Assembly (NCBI RefSeq): GCF_041690465.1
Contig: NZ_JAWLHG010000001.1
Span: 186,001 to 250,000 of the forward strand
Reading direction: 5' to 3'
Length of the DNA stretch: 64,000 bases
Source of the DNA: Falsiroseomonas sp041690465
GTDB taxonomy: Bacteria; Pseudomonadota; Alphaproteobacteria; Acetobacterales; Acetobacteraceae
The notes below the pieces were generated by a model. It was not told the DNA's origin and searched no databases. It worked only from the letters and a program-made list of their open reading frames with translations. Both the position numbers and the translations under genes were made by a program. This document shows, one piece after another, positions 42,384-50,885 of this stretch. Every line of letters starts with the position of its first letter. Positions within the stretch are counted from its first letter, which is position 1.

Positions 42384-45300
42384 GTGCCGCCCCGATCGAG
42401 CTGCGCGTACTCGACGCACTGCCGCAGGCGGTGAGCGTGGTGGATGAGGCCGGGCGCCTCGCCTACGCCAACTCCGCCTTCTGGCGCGACGCGGGCGTGG
42501 AGCGTGCGGCGTGCCCGGTCGGTAGCCCGCTGCGCGACCTGGTGCGGCTGCTCGCCTATCGCGGCCTCTACGGCGCCGGCGACCCCGAGGCGCAGGTGGC
42601 CGCCGTTCTCGCGCTGGACCGCAGCCGCCCGAGCCGACGCCAGATCGGCCTGCCTGACGGCTCCCGCAGCTTCGAGACGATGTCCGTGCCGCTCGATGGC
42701 GGCGGCTTCGTCAATGTCGCGCACGACGTCACCGCCCTGGTCCGCGGGCGGGAGGAGCAGGCGGCGCGCGCCAGGCTGCTGGAGACGACGCTCTTCGGGC
42801 TGCGCGGCGGCGTGCTGCGGATGGATGCCGAGCTGCACATCGCGCTGTTCAACCCGGCCTACGAGGCGCTGCTCGGCCTGCCCGGGGGCACGCTGCGGCC
42901 CGGCATGACCCTGCAGGAGGTGTTCGAGCTGCTGGATGCGCGCGGCGAGTTCGCGACGCCCGGCACGGCGGCGGAAAGCGCCGCGCGCGTCGCCGGCAAC
43001 CGCGATCGGCCGGTCAGCCGCCAGCGCCAGCGCCCGACCGGCACGGTGCTGCGCTTCGACAGCCAGCCAACCGCCGATGGCGGCTTCCTCACCGAGGTTG
43101 CCGACGTCACCGCCTTGAAGCGCGCCGAGGACGAGGCGCGGCGCCGCGCCGCCCTGCTCGACGGCGTGCTGGATGCGCTGCCGCACGGCGTCTGCGTCTA
43201 CGGCCCCGATCGCCGGGTGCAGATGTTCAACCGCGCCTATGCACAGATGATGGACGGCGTCGGCGTCACGCGAGGCGAGACGCTGGAGGCGGTACTCGCC
43301 CGCCGCCTGGCGCAGGGCGAATACGACGAGGCCACCGTCGCACGCATCCGCGCCCGCTTCGCACCCGGTGCCGCCGACTTGCCGGTCATGCGCCGGGTGC
43401 GCCCGAATGGCATGGCGATCGAGAACAGCATGGCGGCGCTGCCGGATGGCGGCGTCATCTCGGTGTTCACCGATGTCACCGCGCTGCACCGGGCGGAGGA
43501 GGCAGCCCGCCAGCGTGCGGCGCTGCTCGACGGCGTGGTGGACGCGATGCCGCACGGCGTCTGCGTCTACGGCGCCGACCGCCGCGTCGCCATGTTCAAC
43601 GAGGCCTATCGCCGCATCATGCAGGGCGCGGAGATCGCGGTCGGCGACCACATCGACCTGGTGGTGGCGCGCCGCATCGCCGAGGGCGAGTTCGACGCCG
43701 ACTATGCCGCCATCACGATGGCGCGCAGCCATGTCCCCACCGGCCGCAGCGAGGAGGTGGTGCGCCGCCGGCCCAACGGCACCGTGATTTCCATCCGCAC
43801 CGCGAAGCTGCCCGATGGTGGCCACATCTCCGTGGTCACCGACGTCACCGCTCTGCACCACGCGGAGGAGGCGGCGCGGGAGCGGGCCGAGCTGCTCGAC
43901 GCCGTGCTGGACGCATTGCCCGAAGGCGTCGTGGTGTACGGCCCCGACAGGCGGGCGCGCATGACCAACCCCGCCTATCGCCGGCTGCTCGGCGACGCCG
44001 CGATCCGCATCGGCGAAAGCTTCGAGGAGCTCGCGGATCGCCACATCGCAATGGGCGAGCAGGCGCCCGAGATCGCCGAGGCGCTGGTGCGTCGGCATCA
44101 CGGCCCGGCGGCCGGCGCGGCGGAACCGATCCGCCGCATCCGCAAGGACGGCACCGCCATCGTCACCCGAGCCGGGCGGCTGCCGGATGGCGGCCACATC
44201 GCGGTGCTCAGCGATATCACGCGGCTGCACCGCGCCGAGGAGGAGCTGCGCCGACGCGCCGCCATGCTGGAGGCGAGCTTCGCCTCCATGCGCCACGGCA
44301 TCGCGATCTTCGGTCCCGACCGCCGCCTGCTGGCCGCGAACGATCGCACCCCGGCACTGACCGGCGTGCCGAAGGAGCGCTACCTGCCCGGCCGGCTGTT
44401 CGATGAGCTGGTGGACGAGCAGGTTGCCCATGGCGTGCTGACACCCGCGCGCGGCGAGGTCGCGAAGGCGGTGGACCGCAGCAAGCCACATCGCTTCGTA
44501 CGCGACTCGGACGGCCGGGTGGTCGAGATCCTCTCAGATCCGACCGCGGATGGCGGCTTCGTCGTCACCTTCGCCGACGTCACCGCGCTGCACCGCGCGG
44601 AGGCGGCGCTGCGCCAGCGCGCGGCGATGCAGGCGGCGATGCTCGGCACGATCCGCCACGGGATCGTCCTCTACGGCCCCGATCGCCGCGCGCTCGCGAC
44701 CAATGCCAAGACCTACGAGTTGACCGGCATGCCGCCCGACCGGCCGATGACCGGGCGGCTGATGGACGAGCTGGTGGACGAGCAGGTGGCGCGCGGCCAG
44801 ATCGACCCGCCGCAGGCCGCCGCGATGAAGGCGATGGATCGCAGCCGGCCGCAACGATACACCCGCTGGCGCACCGATGGGCGCGTGCTCGACACCGTCT
44901 CCGAGCCGACGCCCGATGGCGGCTTCGTCATCACCTATTCCGACGTCACGGAGGAGCGCACCATCCGCGCCGAGCTGGAGCGCGCGCGCGCCCAGGCGGA
45001 GGCCGCCTCCGAGGCCAAGTCCCGCTTCCTCGCCACCATGAGCCATGAGCTGCGCACGCCGCTCAATGCGGTGATCGGCCTGTCGGAGGCGATCGGGCTG
45101 GATCCCGACCGCCCCCGTACCGAGGAATACGCGGCGATGATCAACGCCGCCGGGCGGCAGCTGCTGCGCCTGGTGGACGACATCCTCGATGTGGCGCGCA
45201 GCGACACCGGCCGCCTGGCCGCGGCGACGGAGCCGGTGGCGCCCGCCGCGGTGATCGCCGCCGTCGCCGAGGCCTTCGCGCCGGCCGCCACCGAGGCCGG

Positions 45301-45763
45301 CCTGACACTGCGCACCGAGCTGCCACCGCGCCTGCCACAACTGCGCGGCGACGCGCGGCGGCTGCGGCAGGCACTGGAGAAGCTGCTGTCCAACGCGGTG
45401 AAGTTCACCCCGGCCGGCGGATCCATCACGGTCTCCGCCGCCGTCGGGGAGGAGGGGCTCGCCATCCGGGTCGCCGATACCGGCATCGGCATCCCGCCCA
45501 CCGAGCGTGAGCGGATGTTCGAGCCCTTCACGCAGCTGGACAGTTCGCTTGCGCGCCGTTTCCAGGGATCGGGCCTCGGCCTGCATCTCGCGCGCAGCCT
45601 GGCCGTTGCACTCGGGGGCACGCTGACGCTCGATGCGCCCCAGGAGCCGGGCGAGAAGCTGGGCGAGGGGCCGGGCACCGTGGCCGTGCTTCGCTTCCCA
45701 CCCGAACGGCTGATCGCCGCGCCCGAAGCGGTGCCCGTTGCCGCCGGCACGCTGCCGGCCTGA
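42380..45763 (+). CDS. multi-PAS sensor histidine kinase (seven PAS domains)
   Basis: 1127 residues from the ATG at 42380. Seven PAS-like repeats of about 124 residues start near 8, 134, 261, 385, 508, 634 and 756. The middle ones share the motif HGVCVYGPDRRVQMFN, the last two HGIxxxGPDRRxLAxN. A HisKA domain has His889 in MSHELRTPLN. The HATPase domain has LSNAVKFTPAGG (N box, about 1002-1013), VADTGIGIPP and GSGLGLHLA. There are no membrane helices and no receiver domain, so it is a soluble kinase. No partner regulator is adjacent. The ligand is unknown; the overlap with ctaA hints at redox or respiratory sensing. Confidence 0.92.
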   Translation: MSAAPIELRVLDALPQAVSVVDEAGRLAYANSAFWRDAGVERAACPVGSPLRDLVRLLAYRGLYGAGDPEAQVAAVLALDRSRPSRRQIGLPDGSRSFETMSVPLDGGGFVNVAHDVTALVRGREEQAARARLLETTLFGLRGGVLRMDAELHIALFNPAYEALLGLPGGTLRPGMTLQEVFELLDARGEFATPGTAAESAARVAGNRDRPVSRQRQRPTGTVLRFDSQPTADGGFLTEVADVTALKRAEDEARRRAALLDGVLDALPHGVCVYGPDRRVQMFNRAYAQMMDGVGVTRGETLEAVLARRLAQGEYDEATVARIRARFAPGAADLPVMRRVRPNGMAIENSMAALPDGGVISVFTDVTALHRAEEAARQRAALLDGVVDAMPHGVCVYGADRRVAMFNEAYRRIMQGAEIAVGDHIDLVVARRIAEGEFDADYAAITMARSHVPTGRSEEVVRRRPNGTVISIRTAKLPDGGHISVVTDVTALHHAEEAARERAELLDAVLDALPEGVVVYGPDRRARMTNPAYRRLLGDAAIRIGESFEELADRHIAMGEQAPEIAEALVRRHHGPAAGAAEPIRRIRKDGTAIVTRAGRLPDGGHIAVLSDITRLHRAEEELRRRAAMLEASFASMRHGIAIFGPDRRLLAANDRTPALTGVPKERYLPGRLFDELVDEQVAHGVLTPARGEVAKAVDRSKPHRFVRDSDGRVVEILSDPTADGGFVVTFADVTALHRAEAALRQRAAMQAAMLGTIRHGIVLYGPDRRALATNAKTYELTGMPPDRPMTGRLMDELVDEQVARGQIDPPQAAAMKAMDRSRPQRYTRWRTDGRVLDTVSEPTPDGGFVITYSDVTEERTIRAELERARAQAEAASEAKSRFLATMSHELRTPLNAVIGLSEAIGLDPDRPRTEEYAAMINAAGRQLLRLVDDILDVARSDTGRLAAATEPVAPAAVIAAVAEAFAPAATEAGLTLRTELPPRLPQLRGDARRLRQALEKLLSNAVKFTPAGGSITVSAAVGEEGLAIRVADTGIGIPPTERERMFEPFTQLDSSLARRFQGSGLGLHLARSLAVALGGTLTLDAPQEPGEKLGEGPGTVAVLRFPPERLIAAPEAVPVAAGTLPA

Positions 45764-45791
45764 ACCCTGTTTCCTGCCGAGGATCCACGCT

Positions 45792-47222
45792 GTGACCGAC
45801 GCGCTCACCGCCACCGACACCCTGTTTTTCTCCACCCTTGACCGTGCCGCCGCGGAACGCTTCGCCGCCGAGGCCGCGCAGGGCGCCGAGGATGGAGAGC
45901 TGTTCCTGGAGCATCGCGAAAGCGAGGCGATCAGCATGGAGGATGGCCGCATCCGCAGCGCCTCCTTCGACGCGACGCGCGGCTTCGGCCTGCGCAGCGT
46001 GGCCGGGGAGGCCGCAGGCTACGCACATGCCGCCGAACTGAGCGAGGCCGCGCTGGCGCGCGCCGCGGAGACGGTGAAGGCGGTGGCCGCCGGCCATTCC
46101 GGCACGCTGGACGTCGCGCCGCGCGCCACCAATGCGCGGCTCTACTCCGACCTGAACCCGCTCAACGCCATGGAATTCAGCGCCAAGACCGCGCTGCTGG
46201 CCGAGATCGACGCCTATGCCCGCGCCAAGGACCCGCGCGTCAAGCAGGTGATGGCGAGCATCTCCGGCGAGTGGCAGGCGGTGCAGATCCTGCGCCCCGA
46301 TGGCCGCCGCGTCGCCGATCTCCGCCCGCTGGTGCGGATGAACGTCACCGTGGTGGTGGAGGCGAATGGCCGGCGCGAGACCGGCAGCTTCGGCGCCGGC
46401 GGCCGCTTCGCCTATGACCGCGTGCTGGGCGAGGCGAATTGGAAGGCCGCGGCCGACGAGGCGCTGCGCCAGGCGCTCGTCAACCTCGAGGCGGTGCCCG
46501 CGCCGGCCGGCGAGATGGAGGTGGTGCTCGGCGCCGGCTGGCCCGGGATCCTGCTGCACGAGGCGATCGGCCATGGGCTGGAGGGCGACTTCAACCGGAA
46601 GAAGACGTCGGCCTTTGCCGGCCTGCTCGGAAGCCGCATCGCCTCGCCCGGCGTGACCGTTGTGGATGACGGCACCATCCCCGACCGCCGCGGCTCGCTC
46701 ACCGTGGATGACGAGGGCACGCCTTCCGCCCGCAACGTGCTGATCGAGGACGGCATCCTGGTCGGCTTCCTGCAGGACCGGCAGAATGCGCGCCTGATGG
46801 GCGTGCAGCCCACCGGCAACGGGCGGCGCCAGAGCCACGCGCACATCCCGATGCCGCGCATGACCAACACCGTGATGCTCGGCGGCGCGCATGAGCCGGG
46901 CGAGATCATCGCCAGCGTCAAGCGCGGCATCTATGCGGTGAATTTCGGCGGCGGGCAGGTGGACATCACCTCCGGCAAGTTCGTGTTCAGCGCCAGCGAG
47001 GCCTACCTGATCGAGGATGGGAAGCTCGGCGCACCGGTGAAGGGCGCGACGCTGATCGGCAACGGGCCGGACGCGCTGACCAAGGTGGCGATGGTCGGCA
47101 ACGACATGGCGCTCGACCCCGGCATCGGCACCTGCGGCAAGCAGGGTCAGGGCGTGCCGGTGGGTGTCGGCCAGCCGACGCTGAAGATGACCGGGCTCAC
47201 CATCGGCGGCACGGCGGTCTGA
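45792..47222 (+). CDS. tldD: metalloprotease TldD
   Basis: 476 residues from a GTG at 45792; the 18-residue upstream extension overlaps the kinase end. TldD and TldE together degrade small modified peptides. HEAIGH at 256-261 is the HExxxH zinc motif, with GLEGDFNRKKTSAFAG after it. GTCGKQGQGVPVGVGQPTLK near the C-terminus carries the distal Cys ligand. MTNTVMLGG is also typical. No tldE (pmbA) is adjacent in this window. It is 28 bases after the kinase gene and could be cotranscribed. Confidence 0.95.
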   Translation: MTDALTATDTLFFSTLDRAAAERFAAEAAQGAEDGELFLEHRESEAISMEDGRIRSASFDATRGFGLRSVAGEAAGYAHAAELSEAALARAAETVKAVAAGHSGTLDVAPRATNARLYSDLNPLNAMEFSAKTALLAEIDAYARAKDPRVKQVMASISGEWQAVQILRPDGRRVADLRPLVRMNVTVVVEANGRRETGSFGAGGRFAYDRVLGEANWKAAADEALRQALVNLEAVPAPAGEMEVVLGAGWPGILLHEAIGHGLEGDFNRKKTSAFAGLLGSRIASPGVTVVDDGTIPDRRGSLTVDDEGTPSARNVLIEDGILVGFLQDRQNARLMGVQPTGNGRRQSHAHIPMPRMTNTVMLGGAHEPGEIIASVKRGIYAVNFGGGQVDITSGKFVFSASEAYLIEDGKLGAPVKGATLIGNGPDALTKVAMVGNDMALDPGIGTCGKQGQGVPVGVGQPTLKMTGLTIGGTAV

Positions 47223-47265
47223 CCTGCCGGCGCGCCGCGTCGCGTCGCAGCGGAGGAGACATCGC

Positions 47266-47661
47266 ATGGACATCAGGCGAGCCGGCTCACGGCCTTCCGC
47301 GAAGGCCCCGGCGGAGTACTTCACCGGCCATGTCCGCCTCGATCCGCTGGTCGAGGCGCCCGATCCGGCGCGAATCGTCGCCGTCAGCGTCACCTTCGAG
47401 CCGGGCGCCCGCACGGCGTGGCACACCCATCCGCTCGGCCAGACCGTGATCGTCACCGCCGGCCTCGGCTGGGCGCAGCGCGAGGGCGGGCCGGTCGAGG
47501 AGATCCGGCCCGGCGACGTCGTCTGGTTCCCGCCGGGCGAGAAGCACTGGCACGGCGCGACCGCCACCACCGGCATGACGCATATCGCAATCCAGGAGAG
47601 GCTCGACGGCCAGACCGCCGAGTGGCTGGAGCCGGTGAGCGAGGCCCAGTACGGCACATGA
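47266..47661 (+). CDS. cupin-domain protein
   Basis: 131 residues. TFEPGARTAWHTHPLGQTVI (about 44-63) is cupin motif 1 with two His and a distal Glu/Gln site. EEIRPGDVVWFPPGEKHWHG (about 78-97) is motif 2. Close families include cupins annotated as quercetinase-like or (R)-mandelonitrile lyase-like, so a small metal-dependent lyase or isomerase is plausible, but the substrate is unknown. A strong GGAGGAGA site precedes the ATG. Confidence 0.88.
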   Translation: MDIRRAGSRPSAKAPAEYFTGHVRLDPLVEAPDPARIVAVSVTFEPGARTAWHTHPLGQTVIVTAGLGWAQREGGPVEEIRPGDVVWFPPGEKHWHGATATTGMTHIAIQERLDGQTAEWLEPVSEAQYGT

Positions 47662-47806
47662 CGCAGGGCGCATGATCCACCGCGCCTGACGCGCCCATCC
47701 AGCTGGCGGTGCGGCATCACGAACGCGTGCGGCGTTCAGCCCTTGGCTGGTCATGGCGTTCCGCTTCCGCCACCCGTTCAACGCGGGAGCGCAAGGGAGA
47801 AGATGC

Positions 47807-49084
47807 ATGCGGAAAGCTCTGCTGGCGGCGCTGGTGTCCTGCACGCTTGCCGGCGCGTGGCTCACGCCCATGCGCGCCGCCGCCCAGGTCACCATCTCCA
47901 TCTCCTGCAGCGCGCTCGGCATCGAGGCGCGGCTGTGCCGCGAGGGTGCGGAGGCCTGGGCGCAGCGCACCGGCAACCAGGTGCGCCTGGTCTCCACGCC
48001 GAACAGCGGGACGGAGCGCCTGGCGCTTTATCAGCAGCTGCTCGCTGCGCGCTCACCGGATATCGACGTGTTCCAGGTGGACGTGGTCTGGCCCGGCATC
48101 CTGGCGAGCCACCTGCTCGACCTCAGCGGCAAGATCGACGTCTCCGGCCATTTTGAGGAGGTGGTGCGCAACAACACGGTGGATGGAAAGCTGGTCGCCA
48201 TCCCGTGGTTCGTCAGCGCCGGCCTGCTCTACTACCGTCGCGACCTGCTGGAGCAGCACGGCGCCGAGGTGCCGGAGACCTGGCAGCAGCTGACCGAGAC
48301 CGCCGGGCGCGTGATGCAGGCCGAACGCGCCGCCGGCAATGATCGGATGTGGGGTCATGTCTTCCAGGGCCGCGCCTATGAGGGGCTGACGGTGAACGGC
48401 ATCGAGTGGCTCGCCAGCCACAATGCCGGGCGCATCGTGGAACCCGATGGCAGCGTCTCGGTGGACAATCCGCGCGCCGTGCAGGCGCTCACGCTGGCGC
48501 GGTCCTGGATCGAGCGTATCACGCCGCTCGGCGTGCTGAACTACGCCGAGGAGGAATCGCGCGGCGTGTTCCAGTCCGGCAACGCCGTCTTCATGCGCAA
48601 CTGGCCCTATGCCTGGCCGCTGCTGAACGCCGAGGACAGCCCGGTGCGCGGCAAGGTGGGCGTCGCGGTGCTGCCGCGGGGCGCAGTGCAGGGTGGCGTG
48701 CATGCTGCGGGGCTCGGTGGGGAGCAGCTTGCCGTGTCGCGCTACACGGCGCATCCCGAGCAGGCGGTCGATCTGGTGCGCTACCTGACGAGCCGCGAGG
48801 AGCAGAAGCGCCGCGCGATCGCCGGCGCCTTCACGCCGAGCATCGTGGCCCTCTACGAGGATGAGGAGGTGCTGGCGCCCAACCCGTTCTTCCGGGATCT
48901 GGTGCCCACGCTGCGCAGCGCCGTGGCGCGCCCCTCCGGCGTGACGGGCGCGCGCTACAACCGCGTCTCGGCCGAGTTCGCCGCCGCGGTGCATGCCGTG
49001 CTTTCCGGCCAGTCGGAACCGGCCGAGGCGCTGGATCGCCTGGAGCGGCAGCTCACGCGGATCGGACGGGCCGGCCGCTGGTGA
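47807..49084 (+). CDS. carbohydrate ABC transporter substrate-binding protein (ThuE/AglE-like)
   Basis: 425 residues from the ATG at 47807, with GGGAGAAG just upstream. The signal peptide spans about residues 1-26 (cleaved after AAA). DIDVFQVDVVWPGILASHLL (about 83-102) and VAIPWFVSAGLLYYRRDLLE are characteristic of family 1 carbohydrate-binding proteins in the trehalose/maltose group. TAHPEQAVDLVRYLTSREEQ and AVAR near the C-terminus fit too. It would deliver a sugar or polyol to the two permeases that follow; the stop overlaps the next gene's GTG. Confidence 0.9.
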   Translation: MRKALLAALVSCTLAGAWLTPMRAAAQVTISISCSALGIEARLCREGAEAWAQRTGNQVRLVSTPNSGTERLALYQQLLAARSPDIDVFQVDVVWPGILASHLLDLSGKIDVSGHFEEVVRNNTVDGKLVAIPWFVSAGLLYYRRDLLEQHGAEVPETWQQLTETAGRVMQAERAAGNDRMWGHVFQGRAYEGLTVNGIEWLASHNAGRIVEPDGSVSVDNPRAVQALTLARSWIERITPLGVLNYAEEESRGVFQSGNAVFMRNWPYAWPLLNAEDSPVRGKVGVAVLPRGAVQGGVHAAGLGGEQLAVSRYTAHPEQAVDLVRYLTSREEQKRRAIAGAFTPSIVALYEDEEVLAPNPFFRDLVPTLRSAVARPSGVTGARYNRVSAEFAAAVHAVLSGQSEPAEALDRLERQLTRIGRAGRW

Positions 49085-50040
49085 GCGCCGCAGGCGAGGC
49101 GGGCGCGGGCGCCACGGCGCCCGTGCGCCGGCCCCGCATTCGCCGCAGCGTTTCGGGCATGCAGCGGCGGCGGCGCCGCGCGGCCTGGCTGTTCCTTTCA
49201 CCCATGCTGGTGGTGCTGGCGCTGGTAGCCGGCTGGCCACTGCTGCGCACCATCTACTTCGCCTTCACCGACGCGACGCTGTTCGACCTCGCCGGCCACG
49301 AGTTCCTCGGCCTGCTGAATTTCGAGCTGCTGGCGACCGATCCGGATTGGTGGCGGGCGGTGCGGAACACGCTGCTCTTCGCCACCGTCTCCGTCTCCAT
49401 CGAGACGGTGCTCGGCCTGATCATCGCGCTGACGCTGAATGCGAAGCTGCGCGGCCGCGGCCCGCTGCGGGCGGCGATGCTGATCCCCTGGGCGATCCCG
49501 ACCGTCGTCTCGGCGCAGATGTGGGGCTGGATGCTGCACGACCAGTACGGCGTGATCAACGCGGTGCTGCTCTCGCTCGGCATCATCGCGCAGCCCTGGG
49601 CCTGGGTGGCGGATCCCTCGCTCGCGCTGTGGTCGGTGGTGGCTGTGGATGTCTGGAAGACCACGCCCTTCATGGCGCTGCTCATCCTCGCCGCGCTGCA
49701 GCTGGTGCCCAACGACGTCTACGAGGCGGCGCGGATCGACGGCCTTGGCCCGGTCGGCATCTTCTTCCGCATGACGCTGCCGTTGATCCGGCCCGGGCTG
49801 ATGGTGGCGGTGCTGTTCCGCGCGCTGGACGCGCTGCGCGTCTTCGACCTGATGTACGTGCTGACGGGCAACAGCCCGTCCACCGCCTCCATGTCGGTCT
49901 ATGCGCGGCAGCAGCTGGTGGATTTCCAGGATGTCGGCATGGGCTCTGCCGCCGCCACCTTCCTGGTGCTGGTGGTGGCGGCCTGCGCCGCGCTGATCAT
50001 CACCGCCGGCCGCGTCCGCTTCGACAGCACCGGGAGCTGA
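49081..50040 (+). CDS. carbohydrate ABC transporter permease (MalF/ThuF-like)
   Basis: 319 residues from a GTG at 49081 that overlaps the previous stop. Six membrane helices follow a basic N-terminus (about 1-35). YEAARIDGLGPVGIFFRMTL (about 220-239) is the EAA loop that contacts the ATPase. RALDALRVFDLMYVLTGNSP is typical of MalF-type proteins. It pairs with the next permease. No ATP-binding gene is adjacent, so the ATPase must come from elsewhere (a shared MsmK/UgpC-like subunit is likely). Confidence 0.91.
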   Translation: MSAAGEAGAGATAPVRRPRIRRSVSGMQRRRRRAAWLFLSPMLVVLALVAGWPLLRTIYFAFTDATLFDLAGHEFLGLLNFELLATDPDWWRAVRNTLLFATVSVSIETVLGLIIALTLNAKLRGRGPLRAAMLIPWAIPTVVSAQMWGWMLHDQYGVINAVLLSLGIIAQPWAWVADPSLALWSVVAVDVWKTTPFMALLILAALQLVPNDVYEAARIDGLGPVGIFFRMTLPLIRPGLMVAVLFRALDALRVFDLMYVLTGNSPSTASMSVYARQQLVDFQDVGMGSAAATFLVLVVAACAALIITAGRVRFDSTGS

Positions 50041-50045
50041 GGGCG

Positions 50046-50885
50046 ATGTCGCGCGGGATGCAACGCATGCTGGGCCGCCTCGGCCTGTGGCTCGTGGTCG
50101 CGGTGATCGTGCTGTACACGGTGTTCCCCTTCTACTGGGCGGTCGTGTCCTCGCTGAAGGACGGGCAGGCGCTGTTCGGCACGGAGCTCTGGCCGCGCGA
50201 CGCGGATCTGGGGAACTACGTCGCGCTGTTCCGCCAGCAGCCCTTCGGCCGCAACATCCTGAACTCCGTCTTCGTCGCGGGATCGGTGGTGGCGATCTCG
50301 CTGGTGCTGGCATCGGGCGCCGCCTATGCGCTGGGGCGCGTCAGCTTCCGCGGCCGGATGCCGCTGCTGATGGTGATCCTCTCGGTCTCGATGTTCCCGC
50401 AGGTCGCGGTGCTGTCGGGCATGTTCGAGCTGATCCGCTGGCTTGGCCTCTACAACAACCTGCTGGGCCTGACGCTGAGCTACCTGATCTTCACCCTGCC
50501 CTTCACCGTCTGGGTGATGACCACCTTCATGCGCGAACTGCCGCGGGAGCTGGAGGAGGCGGCGATGGTGGATGGCGCAACGCCGATGCAGACCATCATC
50601 CGTGTCTTCCTGCCGCTGATGGGCCCGGCGCTGGCCACCACCGGCCTGCTCGCCTTCATCGCGGCGTGGAACGAGTTCCTCTTCGCGCTGACCTTCACCC
50701 TCACCAACGAGATGCGCACGGTGCCGGTGGCGATCGCGCTGATCAGCGGCGCCTCCGCCTTCGAGCTGCCCTGGGGGCGGATCATGGCGGCCTCGGTGAT
50801 CGTGACGGTGCCGCTGATCGTGCTGGTGCTGATCTTCCAGCGGCGGATCGTGGCGGGGCTGACGGCCGGCGCAGTGAAAGGTTGA
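50046..50885 (+). CDS. carbohydrate ABC transporter permease (MalG/ThuG-like)
   Basis: 279 residues from the ATG at 50046, five bases after the first permease. It has six membrane helices and the MalG-type EAA loop LEEAAMVDGATPMQTIIRVF (about 177-196). FPFYWAVVSSLKDGQALFG at the N-terminus and AWNEFLFALTFT near residue 210 are family hallmarks. It forms the channel with the preceding permease. The gene ends directly against the convergent Na/Pi symporter, so no ATPase gene follows. Confidence 0.92.
   Translation: MSRGMQRMLGRLGLWLVVAVIVLYTVFPFYWAVVSSLKDGQALFGTELWPRDADLGNYVALFRQQPFGRNILNSVFVAGSVVAISLVLASGAAYALGRVSFRGRMPLLMVILSVSMFPQVAVLSGMFELIRWLGLYNNLLGLTLSYLIFTLPFTVWVMTTFMRELPRELEEAAMVDGATPMQTIIRVFLPLMGPALATTGLLAFIAAWNEFLFALTFTLTNEMRTVPVAIALISGASAFELPWGRIMAASVIVTVPLIVLVLIFQRRIVAGLTAGAVKG

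Noticed and set aside
41840..44491. Minus-strand frame of 883 codons with repeat-like content
   Set aside because: Its repeats mirror the PAS repeats of the kinase on the other strand.
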